Shown: positions 8,570-19,343, counted from the stretch's first letter. The stretch is DNA of 64,000 bases from Bifidobacterium sp. ESL0704 (GCF_029392075.1 NZ_CP113929.1:1984001-2048000), one strand, 5' to 3'. Made by a program: numbers and translations. Notes: generated from the letters alone by a model not told the origin.

Positions 8570-10027
8570 ATGGCGCCAATGATACCAGATTGTGATTTCA
8601 TCCGTGAACTGGGCTCAGGCTCCACCGCCGACGTGTATCTCTATCGTCAGCATAATCTCAATCGCGAGGTCGCCGTCAAAGTAGGAAAGGCGAGGCAGGA
8701 CCGCGACTTCGATGAAGCCTTCGAAAAAGAAGCGAAGATCATGGCCCAGTTTTCGACCCACCCCTACATCGTTTCCATTTACGGATCGGGACTAACCCCC
8801 CAAAGCCGCCTGCCGTATCTTGTCCTTGAGTACGCCCCGCATGGCTCTTACAAGGACATCATGCGTAGCCGCAGGCTCACCGTCGCCGAAATGCTTGACC
8901 TCGGCGTCAAGCTCACAGCAGCCTTGCAGACCGCGCATCGTCACGGCATCATCCACCGCGATATCAAACCGGCCAATATCCTTATCACTTCCGCCAACCA
9001 GCCCGCCCTTTCCGATTTCGGCATCTCGACAAGCATCTACGAGTCGAAATCACGCACCGGCTTCTCCGTGCCCTGGGCGCCCCCGGAAGTGCTGACCGGC
9101 AAAAGCGGCGGCAGCGAAACCTCCGACATCTATTCGCTCGCTGCCACGCTTTATGGCCTCCTGGTCGGCAAATCGCCGTTCGAATACATCTTCCACCCCC
9201 ATACGCAAAACGAACTGGCGCAGCACATCGTCTCGGACCAATTGCCGAAAAACACCATCCCGGATGCGCCCAAGGAAATCGAGCAAATCCTTCTCAAGGC
9301 GATGAACAAGGATCCGGATGCCCGCTACCTTTCGGCGCAGCAATTCGGCAGAGCCTTGCAAACGGCACAGGAGGATTGCGGATACAACATGACACCATTC
9401 GTGGCGGAGGACTGCGACGAATTCCCTGCGCATCATACGTTGCCGCAATCCGGCAAGAGCCGTTTCGGTGCAAAAACAGTCACTCCCCAACGGAAACGCT
9501 CGAAGAAACCGCTCGTCATCACCCTTGCCGCACTAGCCGTCGTCGCAGCCGTCGCAGCCGTTTTCACCTTCGCGGTGATCCCTCGCATGGACAGCAAACA
9601 ATCAGGCAACCGCACGCAGATCAATGCGATGCAGACACCGCAGTCAGGGAATGCCCACTCCGGCAATGCCGGACAGCACAAGAGCCACGCCACCGGCCAA
9701 GACAACACCCAGAAGGATGACATCACCGCCGAGGACGCAGGGGCGGCGGTTCCGCAAGCCGCAAACCTTGTCGGCACTTCGAACGGGCAAAGCGTGACAT
9801 TCACCTGGACCAATCCCGCTCCAAAAGAGGGAGACACCTACGCCTGGTCGGAAGTCCAGAACGGATCGGCGGCGACCGGCGGCCAGACCTCAATCGTCAA
9901 AGCGCCTAAAGTCACCTTAAGTGTGACCAACAGCGAACCCCAGACCTGCATTCAAGTTAGTATCGTAAGAGCTGACGGGCATATGTCTGCAAATCCTACG
10001 ATGGCTTGCGCGACAACGTTGCAATGA
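8570..10027 (+). CDS. pkb2: Transmembrane Ser/Thr protein kinase (PFNA cluster Pkb2)
   Basis: This 485-residue Hanks-type kinase has its catalytic domain in the cytoplasm. Key residues are the glycine loop GSGSTADVY (15-23), the ATP-binding Lys37, HRDIKPAN (129-136), DFG (149-151) and the WAPPEVL segment. A single membrane helix lies at about 313-338. It is followed by a Ser/Gln-rich linker and an FN3-like extracellular domain (residues ~395-485). The ATG at 8570 is chosen because AGGAGA lies 8-9 nt upstream; an in-frame TTG 21 nt earlier lacks a site. It heads a co-directional cluster (fn3, MoxR, DUF58, transglutaminase-like, prpC), the PFNA arrangement described in bifidobacteria. The extracellular domain may sense envelope or host ligands, but that is inference. 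Confidence 0.9.
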   Translation: MAPMIPDCDFIRELGSGSTADVYLYRQHNLNREVAVKVGKARQDRDFDEAFEKEAKIMAQFSTHPYIVSIYGSGLTPQSRLPYLVLEYAPHGSYKDIMRSRRLTVAEMLDLGVKLTAALQTAHRHGIIHRDIKPANILITSANQPALSDFGISTSIYESKSRTGFSVPWAPPEVLTGKSGGSETSDIYSLAATLYGLLVGKSPFEYIFHPHTQNELAQHIVSDQLPKNTIPDAPKEIEQILLKAMNKDPDARYLSAQQFGRALQTAQEDCGYNMTPFVAEDCDEFPAHHTLPQSGKSRFGAKTVTPQRKRSKKPLVITLAALAVVAAVAAVFTFAVIPRMDSKQSGNRTQINAMQTPQSGNAHSGNAGQHKSHATGQDNTQKDDITAEDAGAAVPQAANLVGTSNGQSVTFTWTNPAPKEGDTYAWSEVQNGSAATGGQTSIVKAPKVTLSVTNSEPQTCIQVSIVRADGHMSANPTMACATTLQ

Positions 10028-10113
10028 CGAACAGACGAACCATCGAACGACAACAAGAAAAGATTTTGGGCCAGCCATTTGAGGCCACCTGAAAAGAAGT
10101 AAGGAAGCAACTG

Positions 10114-13100
10114 ATGAAGGCATCTGGCAAACCACAGGGTGAGCGTAGCGTCCGTCTCGCCTTGAGACGCCTGAATTCGCAGACCAACCGCCGCTGGCTC
10201 ACCCCGGTACTCGTGCTGCTCCTGCTGCTGGGCATCGTGGCCGGAGCCATCATCATCAACACCCTGACCCGCACCCACGTCCATCTCGATGATGGCACGG
10301 TCTGGGTCACCTCACTCAAGGACCGCAAGGCCGCACGTTTCAACGTCAAACTCCAGCAGGCCAACGGGGCGGTCGCGCCGACCACTGCGACCTTCGACGT
10401 CAGCCAGCACAATGATGACGTGATCCTGTCCGACGGAGCAAAGGCGCAAGGCATCGTGGCTTCGAATCTCGGCATCCACGGCAAAGCCGAAATCAGAAAC
10501 TCCACTTCGACCTTCATCGGCGGTAACTCTGCGGCGTTCCTCAACCATAAAACCGGCAACGTATGGGTCGGGGATTCAGGCAATCTCGATTCCATCACCC
10601 CCAAGACCTCGGCCCCGCAGATGCAGCTCGGAACCCATGGCCTGCTTGCTCTCGACCGCAACGGAGCAGTCTACGGATATCGCCCGGCAGACGGAGCCGT
10701 GCTCAAGATGGACGATGCGCACAGCGCGCCGAAGACGCTCAAATCCATCACCGGAGGCAAAGAGACCAACGCCGACAGCTTCACCGTCATCGGCGACCGC
10801 CCGGTCATCGCCGTCAAGCAACGCATCATGTGGCAGGGCGGAAGCGCGCAGATCGACTCACGAGGCCCGGTGACCCTGCAAGCCCCGTCCACCGACAACG
10901 CCCAAGGCGACTGGTTGGCGGCCAGTGCACGCAATGGCATCTTCACCGTTGATTTCAAGCACGGCGACAAAACCGCCGCGTTCATGAACAAGGGCATGGC
11001 CGAGGACGCGCAGCCGGTCTCATCCAAGGGCTGCGTATATGCCGCCTGGTCACAGCAGGCACACAACTATATCCGCCTGTGCTCCGCCGACGGCGCCGCC
11101 AATGCCGATCAGGGCAAAGACGACAACACCCAGGCGCAATGGCAGAGCCTGCAGTCCATCTCGCCGACCTCGCAGCTCGTATTCCGCACCAATCACCGGC
11201 TCGTGGTCTTGAACGACGTGACCAACGGCAACGTCTGGAACCCCGATCAGTCCAACAAGGTCATCAAAATCCAATGGCGCCAGATTCAGACGAAGAAGAC
11301 CACCAACCAGCAGAAGAACTCCGATTCCGCCAACAACCAGACCCAGTTCAAGCCGACCTGCTCCGCCAAATCCGGCGAGATCAAGGCCGAAGATGACAAC
11401 TTCGGCGCGCGCGTGGGCGGTCAGCAGATCCTCGACGTGCTGCGCAACGACGAACAGAGCGATTGCTCGGTGCTGCACATCAGCAAAGTGGGGCCGGTCT
11501 CAGGCGGCGGCATCACCGTCTCTCCCATCTATTCCGGCCGTTACCTGCAACTTGACACCACCGGCGCCGCTGCCGGCAAAACGAGTTTCACCTACGAGAT
11601 CAATGACGGACGCGGGCAATCCAGCAGCGCGACGGTCAACCTCGACATCATCGGCGACACCACCAACCGACCCCCCGCTCAGGTCGACACCCCTCCCGAA
11701 TACGATGTCGAACAAGGAGCCACCTTCACGCTCAACGCCTTGGGCAGCTTCGCCGACCCCGAAGGCGACCCGATGACGCTGGTCTCCGCCGTGGCGCAGA
11801 ACAACAACCAGGTCGCCATCTCCACCCGCGCCGACGGCCAGCTCGTCTTCAACACCGGCTCCCTGACCGGTGGCCGCGTAGGCGTGGAAGTCACGGTCTC
11901 CGATGGCCAGCATAGCGGCAACGGCCTCATCTACTTCTCGGTGCGTCCGGCGAACACGTTGCCGGCGACGATCGACGCCGTGACCAAGAACACCACTCCC
12001 GACACCTCCACCACCGTTGAGCTCAAGCAATACGTTCACGGCACCAGCGCACAACCGCCGGTACTTTCCTCGGTCAATACCCCGAACGGCGCCACCACCG
12101 CAACCAATTCCGCCGACCTCTCCTTCACCTTCAAGGCCAGCAATCCAGGCACCTATTACGTCCCCTACACCATCAGCCAAGGCAGCATCGAGGCACAGGG
12201 CCTGGCGCGCATGGAAGTGCAGCCGGTCGCAGGCGATTCCGCCAAACCCGTAGCAGCCAACGATGTGGCGCTTCTGGGAGCCGACCGCACCGCCATCGTG
12301 GAGCCGCTGAACAACGACACCGATCCGATGGGCGGCGTCCTTTCCGTCACTTCGGTCAACGTCGATCCAAAACTCGGCATCAAAACCGGTCTGGTGGCCC
12401 ACAAGCGCGTCTATATGACCGCCCGGCAGATTCCGACCAAACCGGTGCGTCTCACCTATACCGTCACCAACGCGGCAGGCTCGACCCGTGGCGCGATCAT
12501 CCTTCAACCGCCGGCTTTGACCACGGCCAACGCAGCGCCCAAAGCCACCAACATCACCGCAAACGTGCGTACGGGCGGCATCGTCAGCGTCGATGTGATC
12601 GACCACGTCTCCCATGCCGACGGCACGACGGTGAAGCTGCAGAACACCCTTCAGTTCAGCAAGAAGACCTTCAAGGGCCTGGTCTTCGTCTCCGGAGACG
12701 AAGTGCGTTACCAAGCTTCGAACACCCCCGGCGTCTACCCGGTGACCTACACCGTGCGCGACAATCTCGGCAACGCGGCCTCCGGCATCATCACCATCAC
12801 GGTGCACGCCAAGGACGCCAACAACAAGCCGGCCCCCACCCCGCAGGACGCGCAGGCACAGGTGGCGGCCGGCCAGAAAGTCCGTATCCCGATCACCCTG
12901 ACGGGCATCGACACCGACGGCGACGACGACACCCTGCTCGGCCTTGGCGACAAGTCGCCGAAGATGGGACGCATCGACGAGGTCGGCGCGAACTACATGG
13001 TCTATGAGGCCTATGGCGATTCGTCAGGAACCGATACCTTCTCCTACGCCGTCGAGGATTGGACCGGCCAGCGGGCCCAGGCCCAGATCCGCGTGGGCGT

Positions 13101-16100
13101 CTACAAAGGCACCTCGGATTCCGGCGTGTACGCACGCGACGACCAGGTGACGCTACGACCCAACACCGAGGCGACCGTGCCGGTGGCGCAAAACGACATC
13201 TCCGGCGACAACACCGACCTCGTCGTCGACAAGAACCTACAGATGCAAGGCATCACCGGGGCCAGCGTCGCCGACAACATGATCTCCTTCAAGACTCCGG
13301 CTTCAGCAGGAACGTCCTACATCGTGTATTGCGTGAAAGACAAGGCGGGACTTTCCGACACGGCCACGCTGAGCGTGACCACCGATCCGAACGCGCCCAT
13401 CGAGCCGCCGACCGCCTACGATTACCGCGTGCCTTCCGCGGCGACGCTCGACAAGAAATCCGTCGACGTCGACCTCTCGCAATGGATCGCGAACCCCTCC
13501 GGCACCGCCCAGGAGCTCACGGTCGGCATCGATCCGACCGCCGCCAACCATGCTCGAGTCAAGGGCGGGGCGAAATCCACCACGGTGACCGTCGATCTGA
13601 CCGGCGAAGCCAGAAGCGTGCCTTACACGGTGACGAACACCACCTATCACGTGACCTCCACGGCCTTCGTGCAGGTGCCGCAGTATGGCGTGTTCCCGCC
13701 GACGCTGCGCCCGAAGGCCCCTGCGATCAAGGTCAACGCGAAACGCAGCGTCAATATCAACCTTGCCGATTATGTGCGCGTCGGACCGGGCAAGACCGCG
13801 TACGTCGACAAGGATTCGATCAGCGCCACCAAAAGCGCCGATTCGGATTATTATGTCAACGACCAGACCCTGAAGTTCACCGCGCCCAAGGACTATGCGG
13901 GCCCGGCCTCCATCACGTTCACGGTCTCGGACGGCAAACGGGACGACAACAGCAAGGACAAGAACGGATCGAAACAGGCCAAGATCATCAACTCTTCGGT
14001 GCTGACGTTGCCGATCACCGTCATCGGCCGCAACGTGCCGCCACCGACCTTCTCCGCCTCCACCATCAGCGTCGCGGCCGGCGAGGACGCCAAGACGATC
14101 GATTTGACAGCCCTGACCCACGCGCCAAGCGGCCTGGACGAAGACGAAAAGGAATACACCTATTCCGGAGGCCAGGCTTCCGGCGCGATCGAATCGCACC
14201 TCACTTCAAACGGCAAGCTGACCGTGAAGGCACCGACCGATGCCGCCGTGGGATCGATGTCGAGCATCCCCATCACCATCAAATATTCCGCCGGCTCAGT
14301 TTCGGCGGGACTGACGGCACAAGTGGTGCAATCGACACGCCCGCTCGCCAAAATCTCCGGAGTGAACAAGAAGATGAACGCCGGGGATTCCACCACCGTG
14401 GATATCCTCTCCGGGGCGTTCAACCCCTTCCCCGATTCGTCGCTTACCGTGGTGAGCTGCCAGGCCGACGATACCTCGAAACTCAAGGTCGACTGCGGCT
14501 CGAAAGGCTCCATAGGCATCCACGCAGCCGCCGACATCGGCGCATCGTCGAACACCGTGGTCGTCAACGTCCAGGACGCCACCAAGACCAAGGAACGCGA
14601 AGTCAGCGCCACCATCACCGTCTCGATCATCGACAAGCCCGACCCGCCGCTGCTCTCTCCGGTGGCCGGCCTTCCCGCCGACAGCGCGGTCAACCTGAGC
14701 TGGACGCCCGGCCCGGCCAACGGCAGCCCCATCAGCGAATACGTTGTGGAGTATGACGGCCAGAGCAAGTCGTGCGGTGCCGTCACCACCTGCAACGTGA
14801 CGGGCCTGACGAACGGCAAGACCTACAGTTTCACCGTCAAGGCGAAGAACGAGGCCGGCTGGTCGAAGTCCTCGAACAGCGTGGAGAGCATGCCCGACAA
14901 GGTGCCCGACGCACCCAGCGGCATCAAGGTCGACGGCGATTACCAGAAGGTCACCGTCAGCTGGGACGCCGCAAGCTACATCGGCACCAAGCCCGACGAC
15001 TATCTCGTGACATTGAGCGATGGCCAGTCGAAGCACACCAATGGCACCAGCCAAAGCATCTCGTTTTCCATCAGCAACGGAGCCATCAGCGACGGCACCA
15101 CCATCAGTGCAAAGGTTCGCGGCCACAACCGGGCCGGCGATGGACTGGTAGGCGATTCCTCGAACTCCGGTACACCTTGGGGCGATCCCGATCCGCCCAG
15201 CGTCACCTTGAGCCAGCAGGATGAGAACACGATGAAGGTAAGCGCCGAGGCCAACAATATGCGCAACTCCGGCTGCCGCAGCATCGATATCGACGGTCAC
15301 GGATCCTTCGATTGCAGGAATGCCAGCACAACGTTCGAATTGAACGACAGCGACTACGGCCACCCGATGATCGCCACAGCCACACTCGTGCCGGATAAGG
15401 GCGGTGCCGCCAAGTCCTCCGCCAACAGCAAACCCGTCACCCCGGGCTATAACGTCAAGACTCCGACCAACGTCATTTTGCAATTAGCCGGTAACTCCTG
15501 CAAGGTAAGCTGGCAGCCCAATGGAAGGCACTCCGGATTCACGATTTCAGGATCCAGCAAAGCCACGGTCGGCAAGAACGACACCTCATATGCATACACC
15601 ATCGGCAACTGGCAAAACTGCGGTTCTGTGAGCGTGGCGCAGACGCTCAACGATTCAACCGGATCGCCGGTTCAAGCCACAGGTTCCGGCAACCTCACCT
15701 ATAAGGTTCGGGCGAAATTCAACAACATCGCATTGACCTGGGGAGCGGATCACGACCATATCATCGTTACCGGGTCGGTCGACCTCTTCGGGCAGAGCGG
15801 TACGACACAGATCCATATCTGGTCGGACGACACGGAAAAGATATATGACTGGCCGGCGACCGGTTCGCTGGACGTGTCCGATCTACCGGATGCTTTATCA
15901 GGGTATACCTGGCAGGTAGTGGTGACCGGCACAGATTCCGCATTGAACAACGACACAGGCGATCATAGCCAGCATCCCGTCAGCGGGGCAGGGAGACAGC
16001 AAGCGACGTTGCCGTCAAACACGGGGACCGGCGATGAGGGCCAAGACCAATCGTCCGAATCGCAAAGCCTCGTCGACCGCTTCCCCACCCTGCAGAAAAG

Positions 16101-16155
16101 AATCATGCAACGCGATCTCGCCGCCGCGGCCAAACAACAGGGAGCGGCGCGATGA
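10114..16155 (+). CDS. fn3: Giant membrane-anchored Ig-like/fibronectin type III protein (PFNA cluster FN3)
   Basis: This 2013-residue protein has a short basic cytoplasmic N-terminus and one hydrophobic helix at about 30-50 (WLTPVLVLLLLLGIVAGAII). Everything after that is predicted outside the cell. Residues ~60-420 look like a β-propeller or beta-rich region. From ~420 to ~1500 there are many Ig/cadherin-like repeats with motifs such as AND and NDTDPMGG. At ~1510-1690 lie two recognisable FN3 domains (NLSWTPGPANGSPISEYVV, VTVSWDA). The start is supported by AAGGA at 9 nt. The gene is 86 bp after the kinase and overlaps the next small ORF by ATGA. The FN3 part has been proposed to bind host cytokines in bifidobacteria. 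Substrate and ligand here are unknown. Confidence 0.88.
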   Translation: MKASGKPQGERSVRLALRRLNSQTNRRWLTPVLVLLLLLGIVAGAIIINTLTRTHVHLDDGTVWVTSLKDRKAARFNVKLQQANGAVAPTTATFDVSQHNDDVILSDGAKAQGIVASNLGIHGKAEIRNSTSTFIGGNSAAFLNHKTGNVWVGDSGNLDSITPKTSAPQMQLGTHGLLALDRNGAVYGYRPADGAVLKMDDAHSAPKTLKSITGGKETNADSFTVIGDRPVIAVKQRIMWQGGSAQIDSRGPVTLQAPSTDNAQGDWLAASARNGIFTVDFKHGDKTAAFMNKGMAEDAQPVSSKGCVYAAWSQQAHNYIRLCSADGAANADQGKDDNTQAQWQSLQSISPTSQLVFRTNHRLVVLNDVTNGNVWNPDQSNKVIKIQWRQIQTKKTTNQQKNSDSANNQTQFKPTCSAKSGEIKAEDDNFGARVGGQQILDVLRNDEQSDCSVLHISKVGPVSGGGITVSPIYSGRYLQLDTTGAAAGKTSFTYEINDGRGQSSSATVNLDIIGDTTNRPPAQVDTPPEYDVEQGATFTLNALGSFADPEGDPMTLVSAVAQNNNQVAISTRADGQLVFNTGSLTGGRVGVEVTVSDGQHSGNGLIYFSVRPANTLPATIDAVTKNTTPDTSTTVELKQYVHGTSAQPPVLSSVNTPNGATTATNSADLSFTFKASNPGTYYVPYTISQGSIEAQGLARMEVQPVAGDSAKPVAANDVALLGADRTAIVEPLNNDTDPMGGVLSVTSVNVDPKLGIKTGLVAHKRVYMTARQIPTKPVRLTYTVTNAAGSTRGAIILQPPALTTANAAPKATNITANVRTGGIVSVDVIDHVSHADGTTVKLQNTLQFSKKTFKGLVFVSGDEVRYQASNTPGVYPVTYTVRDNLGNAASGIITITVHAKDANNKPAPTPQDAQAQVAAGQKVRIPITLTGIDTDGDDDTLLGLGDKSPKMGRIDEVGANYMVYEAYGDSSGTDTFSYAVEDWTGQRAQAQIRVGVYKGTSDSGVYARDDQVTLRPNTEATVPVAQNDISGDNTDLVVDKNLQMQGITGASVADNMISFKTPASAGTSYIVYCVKDKAGLSDTATLSVTTDPNAPIEPPTAYDYRVPSAATLDKKSVDVDLSQWIANPSGTAQELTVGIDPTAANHARVKGGAKSTTVTVDLTGEARSVPYTVTNTTYHVTSTAFVQVPQYGVFPPTLRPKAPAIKVNAKRSVNINLADYVRVGPGKTAYVDKDSISATKSADSDYYVNDQTLKFTAPKDYAGPASITFTVSDGKRDDNSKDKNGSKQAKIINSSVLTLPITVIGRNVPPPTFSASTISVAAGEDAKTIDLTALTHAPSGLDEDEKEYTYSGGQASGAIESHLTSNGKLTVKAPTDAAVGSMSSIPITIKYSAGSVSAGLTAQVVQSTRPLAKISGVNKKMNAGDSTTVDILSGAFNPFPDSSLTVVSCQADDTSKLKVDCGSKGSIGIHAAADIGASSNTVVVNVQDATKTKEREVSATITVSIIDKPDPPLLSPVAGLPADSAVNLSWTPGPANGSPISEYVVEYDGQSKSCGAVTTCNVTGLTNGKTYSFTVKAKNEAGWSKSSNSVESMPDKVPDAPSGIKVDGDYQKVTVSWDAASYIGTKPDDYLVTLSDGQSKHTNGTSQSISFSISNGAISDGTTISAKVRGHNRAGDGLVGDSSNSGTPWGDPDPPSVTLSQQDENTMKVSAEANNMRNSGCRSIDIDGHGSFDCRNASTTFELNDSDYGHPMIATATLVPDKGGAAKSSANSKPVTPGYNVKTPTNVILQLAGNSCKVSWQPNGRHSGFTISGSSKATVGKNDTSYAYTIGNWQNCGSVSVAQTLNDSTGSPVQATGSGNLTYKVRAKFNNIALTWGADHDHIIVTGSVDLFGQSGTTQIHIWSDDTEKIYDWPATGSLDVSDLPDALSGYTWQVVVTGTDSALNNDTGDHSQHPVSGAGRQQATLPSNTGTGDEGQDQSSESQSLVDRFPTLQKRIMQRDLAAAAKQQGAAR

Positions 16156-16307
16156 TGACGACTACGACAACGAACGATGCCGCCGTCACCACGGCCATGC
16201 CCTTCTACGACGGCATCCGCGCGTCCGAGAGGCGCAGCGACCAAAGCAGTCTATACAGCAGCAACCATCAATCGGCTCATCAAGCAATCATAAAGGAGAA
16301 TCTATGA
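16152..16307 (+). CDS. Small ORF coupled between fn3 and the MoxR gene
   Basis: This open frame of 51 codons begins MMTTTTTNDAAVTTAMPFYD and ends QAIIKENL. Its ATG overlaps the fn3 stop (ATGA at 16152-16155). Its stop overlaps the next ATG (ATGA at 16304-16307). GGGAG lies 7-8 nt upstream. The fit on both sides suggests translational coupling. The peptide is Thr-rich at the N-terminus and hydrophilic, with no membrane helix. I recognise no family. Several rarer codons (CTA, ATA, AGG) weaken the case. It may be a genuine micro-protein or merely a ribosome-relay frame that feeds the MoxR start. Confidence 0.4.
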   Translation: MMTTTTTNDAAVTTAMPFYDGIRASERRSDQSSLYSSNHQSAHQAIIKENL

Positions 16308-17971
16308 GCACGCACAAGGCAGACCCGTCAAACGATGAGACGCAGATCTCGGATGCCACACACATCTCCGATACCACCCATCAGTCGAGATTCAACAATA
16401 ACGACGACACCATGAACAGCCATCACAGCGCGTTCCCCTCGTTGCCGGAACGCTCCAGGTCCGAAGGCAAGTCGGAGTCCCAACATACCGGCGATCTCAG
16501 CGACGACAGCACCGTGCTCGGGTCCATCCACGGCGCAGGTGTCGACGATCCCGTCTCGGAAGAGACCGTACTGAGCACCTCGATGCCAAATGTCGGCAAC
16601 GACCCCATCTCAGAGGAAACCGTACTGAGCACCTCGATGCCAAACATCGGCAACGACCCCATCTCGGAAGAGACCGTACTGAGCACCTCGATGCCGAATG
16701 TCGGCAACGATTCATTTGCCCGTCCCGCCGAACAGCCATCGGACGCCTCCCTGGACGGTCCAACCGCGAACAGCCATGTCTCCACTCCGGCCACGACCGC
16801 CGCAACAGCCCCGACCACGACCGCCGCTACGGCTACGTCCACCGCCAACCCGGCAACACCTGCCAGCACTACGGCGAACACGGCGCAGAACGGATATCAG
16901 GCACCGGCCGGCAACACGAACCCGCAGGTCTCCCCCAAACCCGCCGACGCCAGCGTGGATTCGCTCTCGGCTCCCTACGCCTCGGCCTCCCCGGTTTCAG
17001 GCATCATCCAACCCCCGAAGGATTCCATCCTCGATTTCAAGCGTTCCTTCGACGCCTTGGTCGACAACATCGGCAAGGTCGTCGTCGGCAAGAGCGAGCC
17101 CATCAAACTGTGCGTCACGGCCCTGATGGTCGGCGGCCACGTGCTGCTGGAAGACAACCCAGGCACCGGCAAGACCCAGCTCGCCCGAGGCCTGGCCAAT
17201 TCCATCGCCACCTCGTTCAAACGCATCCAGTTCACCCCCGATCTGCTCCCGAGCGACGTGGTCGGCGTGACCTTCTACGACCAGAAATCCAGCGAATTCG
17301 AGTTCCGTCAGGGCCCGATCTTCGCCTCCATCGTCCTGGCCGACGAGATCAACCGCGCCTCGCCGAAGACTCAGTCCGCACTGCTGGAGGTCATGGAAGA
17401 GCAGAAGACCACCGTTGACGGCAAGACCTACCAGATGCCACAGCCGTTCATCGTCATCGCCACCCAGAACCCGCTGGAACAGCTTGGCACCTACAAGCTG
17501 CCCGAGGCCCAGATGGACCGCTTCCTGATCAAGACCTCCGTCGGCGCCCCCGGCCACGACGTATCAATCCGTATCTTGAAGGACATCGATATCACCGATC
17601 GCGCCGACACCGTTTCCGCAGTTTTGAGCGGCGACGACATCGTCAGGCTGCGCAAAACCGCCAAGGACGTACGCGTCGACGAACGCATCCTCGAATACAT
17701 CGAACGCCTGATCGAGGCCACCAGACTGAGCGAGAAACTCCGCGTCGGTTCCTCCATGCGCGGGGCCTTGGCGCTGACCCGCTGCGCCCGCATCTGGGCC
17801 GCCGCCGACGCACGCGACTACGTGCTTCCCGACGACGTGCAAGACCTCGCCGTACCAGTGCTCGCCCACCGCATCATTCTCAACGCCGAAACCGCGTTCA
17901 AGGGCGAAACGGCCGAACAGGTCGTCGCAGAAATCGTCGATTCCGTCCCGGCACCTGCCATGGGGGCCTGA
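16304..17971 (+). CDS. MoxR-type AAA+ ATPase with disordered repeat-bearing N-terminus (PFNA cluster)
   Basis: This 555-residue protein is AAA+ over its last ~320 residues: Walker [10 protein letters not shown], Walker [11 protein letters not shown], sensor IATQNPLEQ and the C-terminal lid. MoxR ATPases act as chaperones for metal-insertion or VWA-type partners and are usually paired with DUF58 proteins, as here. The first ~235 residues are low-complexity and unlike standard MoxR. They hold three perfect 18-residue repeats and one degenerate copy, each with a TVL motif, then a Thr/Ala/Pro-rich stretch. The ATG at 16304 has AAAGGAG 6 nt upstream. Upstream in-frame extension would cross the fn3 C-terminus in another frame and is not supported. 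The tail is a plausible substrate for the neighbouring kinase (inference). Confidence 0.9.
   Translation: MSTHKADPSNDETQISDATHISDTTHQSRFNNNDDTMNSHHSAFPSLPERSRSEGKSESQHTGDLSDDSTVLGSIHGAGVDDPVSEETVLSTSMPNVGNDPISEETVLSTSMPNIGNDPISEETVLSTSMPNVGNDSFARPAEQPSDASLDGPTANSHVSTPATTAATAPTTTAATATSTANPATPASTTANTAQNGYQAPAGNTNPQVSPKPADASVDSLSAPYASASPVSGIIQPPKDSILDFKRSFDALVDNIGKVVVGKSEPIKLCVTALMVGGHVLLEDNPGTGKTQLARGLANSIATSFKRIQFTPDLLPSDVVGVTFYDQKSSEFEFRQGPIFASIVLADEINRASPKTQSALLEVMEEQKTTVDGKTYQMPQPFIVIATQNPLEQLGTYKLPEAQMDRFLIKTSVGAPGHDVSIRILKDIDITDRADTVSAVLSGDDIVRLRKTAKDVRVDERILEYIERLIEATRLSEKLRVGSSMRGALALTRCARIWAAADARDYVLPDDVQDLAVPVLAHRIILNAETAFKGETAEQVVAEIVDSVPAPAMGA
16559..16720 (+). repeat. Three tandem 54-bp coding repeats in the MoxR gene
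   Basis: Three consecutive 54-bp units each encode 18 residues, starting [11 protein letters not shown] and ending GNDPIS or GNDSFA. A degenerate fourth unit (DDSTVLGS) precedes them. DNA identity between units is high, with mostly synonymous or conservative changes, which suggests recent tandem expansion. Copy number may vary between strains. Confidence 0.9.
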
Positions 17972-17981
17972 AAGCAACGCC

Positions 17982-19343
17982 ATGCACAACTCCCAAACCC
18001 AACACCAAACGCCCACAACGCCACCCGGTTCCCCCGCTTTTCGCCGCAACGGGGCCATGGCGGCAAGTACCAACGGCCGAAAAGGCCTTCGAGGACTCAA
18101 GGGCCGCAAACCCAGTTTGATACAGGGCAATACCCGCCTTGCGCTGTTATCGCTCAAGGTGCGACACCATCTGGTTGTCTTGCGCAGGAAACTGCCCGAA
18201 TGGCTTACCGCGTACGTTTCGCCGCTTGGTTGGTCGGTGACGGGCATGGCAGTGGTCTGCCTCGTGGCATTCCCTGCGTTGGGATGGCATGAGCTGCTGG
18301 TCTGCGGCATCATCGGACTGGTCATGCTGGCACTCGGCATCGCGATGTCACTTGGCAATACAAAATTCCATGCGGCGTTGTCCGTTTCCGACAACCGCAT
18401 CACCGTCGGCGACTCGGTCAGGGTCGACGTCAATATCGCCAACCCCGGCAAAAGCCCGACGGTAAGCGTTCAGGGCGACCTGCCGATGGGCGAGATGCAC
18501 CAGCACTTCCGCATCCCCGCCTTGATGCCCGGCAAATCCAGGGACGAACAGGTCGAGTTCCGCGCCACTTCACGCGCGATTCTCCCGGTCGGCCCGCTGA
18601 AAATCAGCAAGGGCGATCCTTTCGGCATCGTACGTCACGAACAGTCGCTTTCCGAGTCGGTGCAGGTCTTCATCCATCCGAAAACCGTCTTCCTCAACAC
18701 CCTCGATTCGGGCATCTTCCGAGACCTTGAGGGCAGTCCTTCCGGCCAGGTGGTCGACGATGACCTCGATTTCTACGGGTTACGCGAATACCGGCCTGGC
18801 GATGACATGCGTAACGTCCACTGGCTTTCGTCGGCGAAAACCGGCACGTTGATGGTCCGCCAATACGAAGCGACCAAACGCACCGATACCTCCATCACCC
18901 TTGGCGTCAACCCTACGGACTATACGACCGAAGACGAATTCGAGCTGGCCGTCAGCACCGCCGCCTCTATCGGCACCGAATGCCTGGTCGAAGGCCGTCC
19001 GCTGGCCGTACAAGCCTCCTCCGATTCCCTGATTGCGCGTGGGGCCATGCCGTTCCTCGATTGGATGAGCGGGGTCAAGCCGGATATGGACGAAAACCCG
19101 AATCTCGCGCTCACCACGTTGAAGACAAGCCCTGCGGCCTCGTTCTATTTCTTCGTGGTCGGTTCCGGCGCCAGACTCGAACGCCTCCGCCGTATCGCGG
19201 CCGCACTGAACCGGGAATCCATCTGCGTCATGCTGCAAATCGACCCCATAGCCGGCAATGCCATCCATCAATACGATGATTTCACCCTGGCCACGCTTTC
19301 AGCACTAGACGACCTTCCGGTGATTATGGAGGCGCTGAAATGA
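17982..19343 (+). CDS. DUF58 membrane protein (PFNA cluster)
   Basis: This 453-residue protein has two adjacent membrane helices at about 78-125, then a cytoplasmic or peripheral β-rich segment. The DUF58 signature [17 protein letters not shown] lies near residue 265, followed by a VWA-like domain. DUF58 proteins are the usual partners of MoxR ATPases. The gene lies 10 bp after the MoxR stop. No strong Shine-Dalgarno sequence precedes the ATG, so translation is probably coupled. A later start at an internal Met (around residue 26) cannot be excluded. It overlaps the next gene by ATGA. Function is unknown; an assembly or folding role with the MoxR ATPase is inferred. Confidence 0.88.
   Translation: MHNSQTQHQTPTTPPGSPAFRRNGAMAASTNGRKGLRGLKGRKPSLIQGNTRLALLSLKVRHHLVVLRRKLPEWLTAYVSPLGWSVTGMAVVCLVAFPALGWHELLVCGIIGLVMLALGIAMSLGNTKFHAALSVSDNRITVGDSVRVDVNIANPGKSPTVSVQGDLPMGEMHQHFRIPALMPGKSRDEQVEFRATSRAILPVGPLKISKGDPFGIVRHEQSLSESVQVFIHPKTVFLNTLDSGIFRDLEGSPSGQVVDDDLDFYGLREYRPGDDMRNVHWLSSAKTGTLMVRQYEATKRTDTSITLGVNPTDYTTEDEFELAVSTAASIGTECLVEGRPLAVQASSDSLIARGAMPFLDWMSGVKPDMDENPNLALTTLKTSPAASFYFFVVGSGARLERLRRIAAALNRESICVMLQIDPIAGNAIHQYDDFTLATLSALDDLPVIMEALK

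Noticed and set aside
11500..15483. Long antisense frames within fn3
   Set aside because: They are shadows of the high-GC Ig/FN3 coding sequence with no start or domain support.
16034..16303. Extension of the MoxR protein upstream into the fn3 3' end
   Set aside because: It would overlap fn3 by over 100 bp in another frame. The ATG at 16304 has an excellent AAAGGAG.
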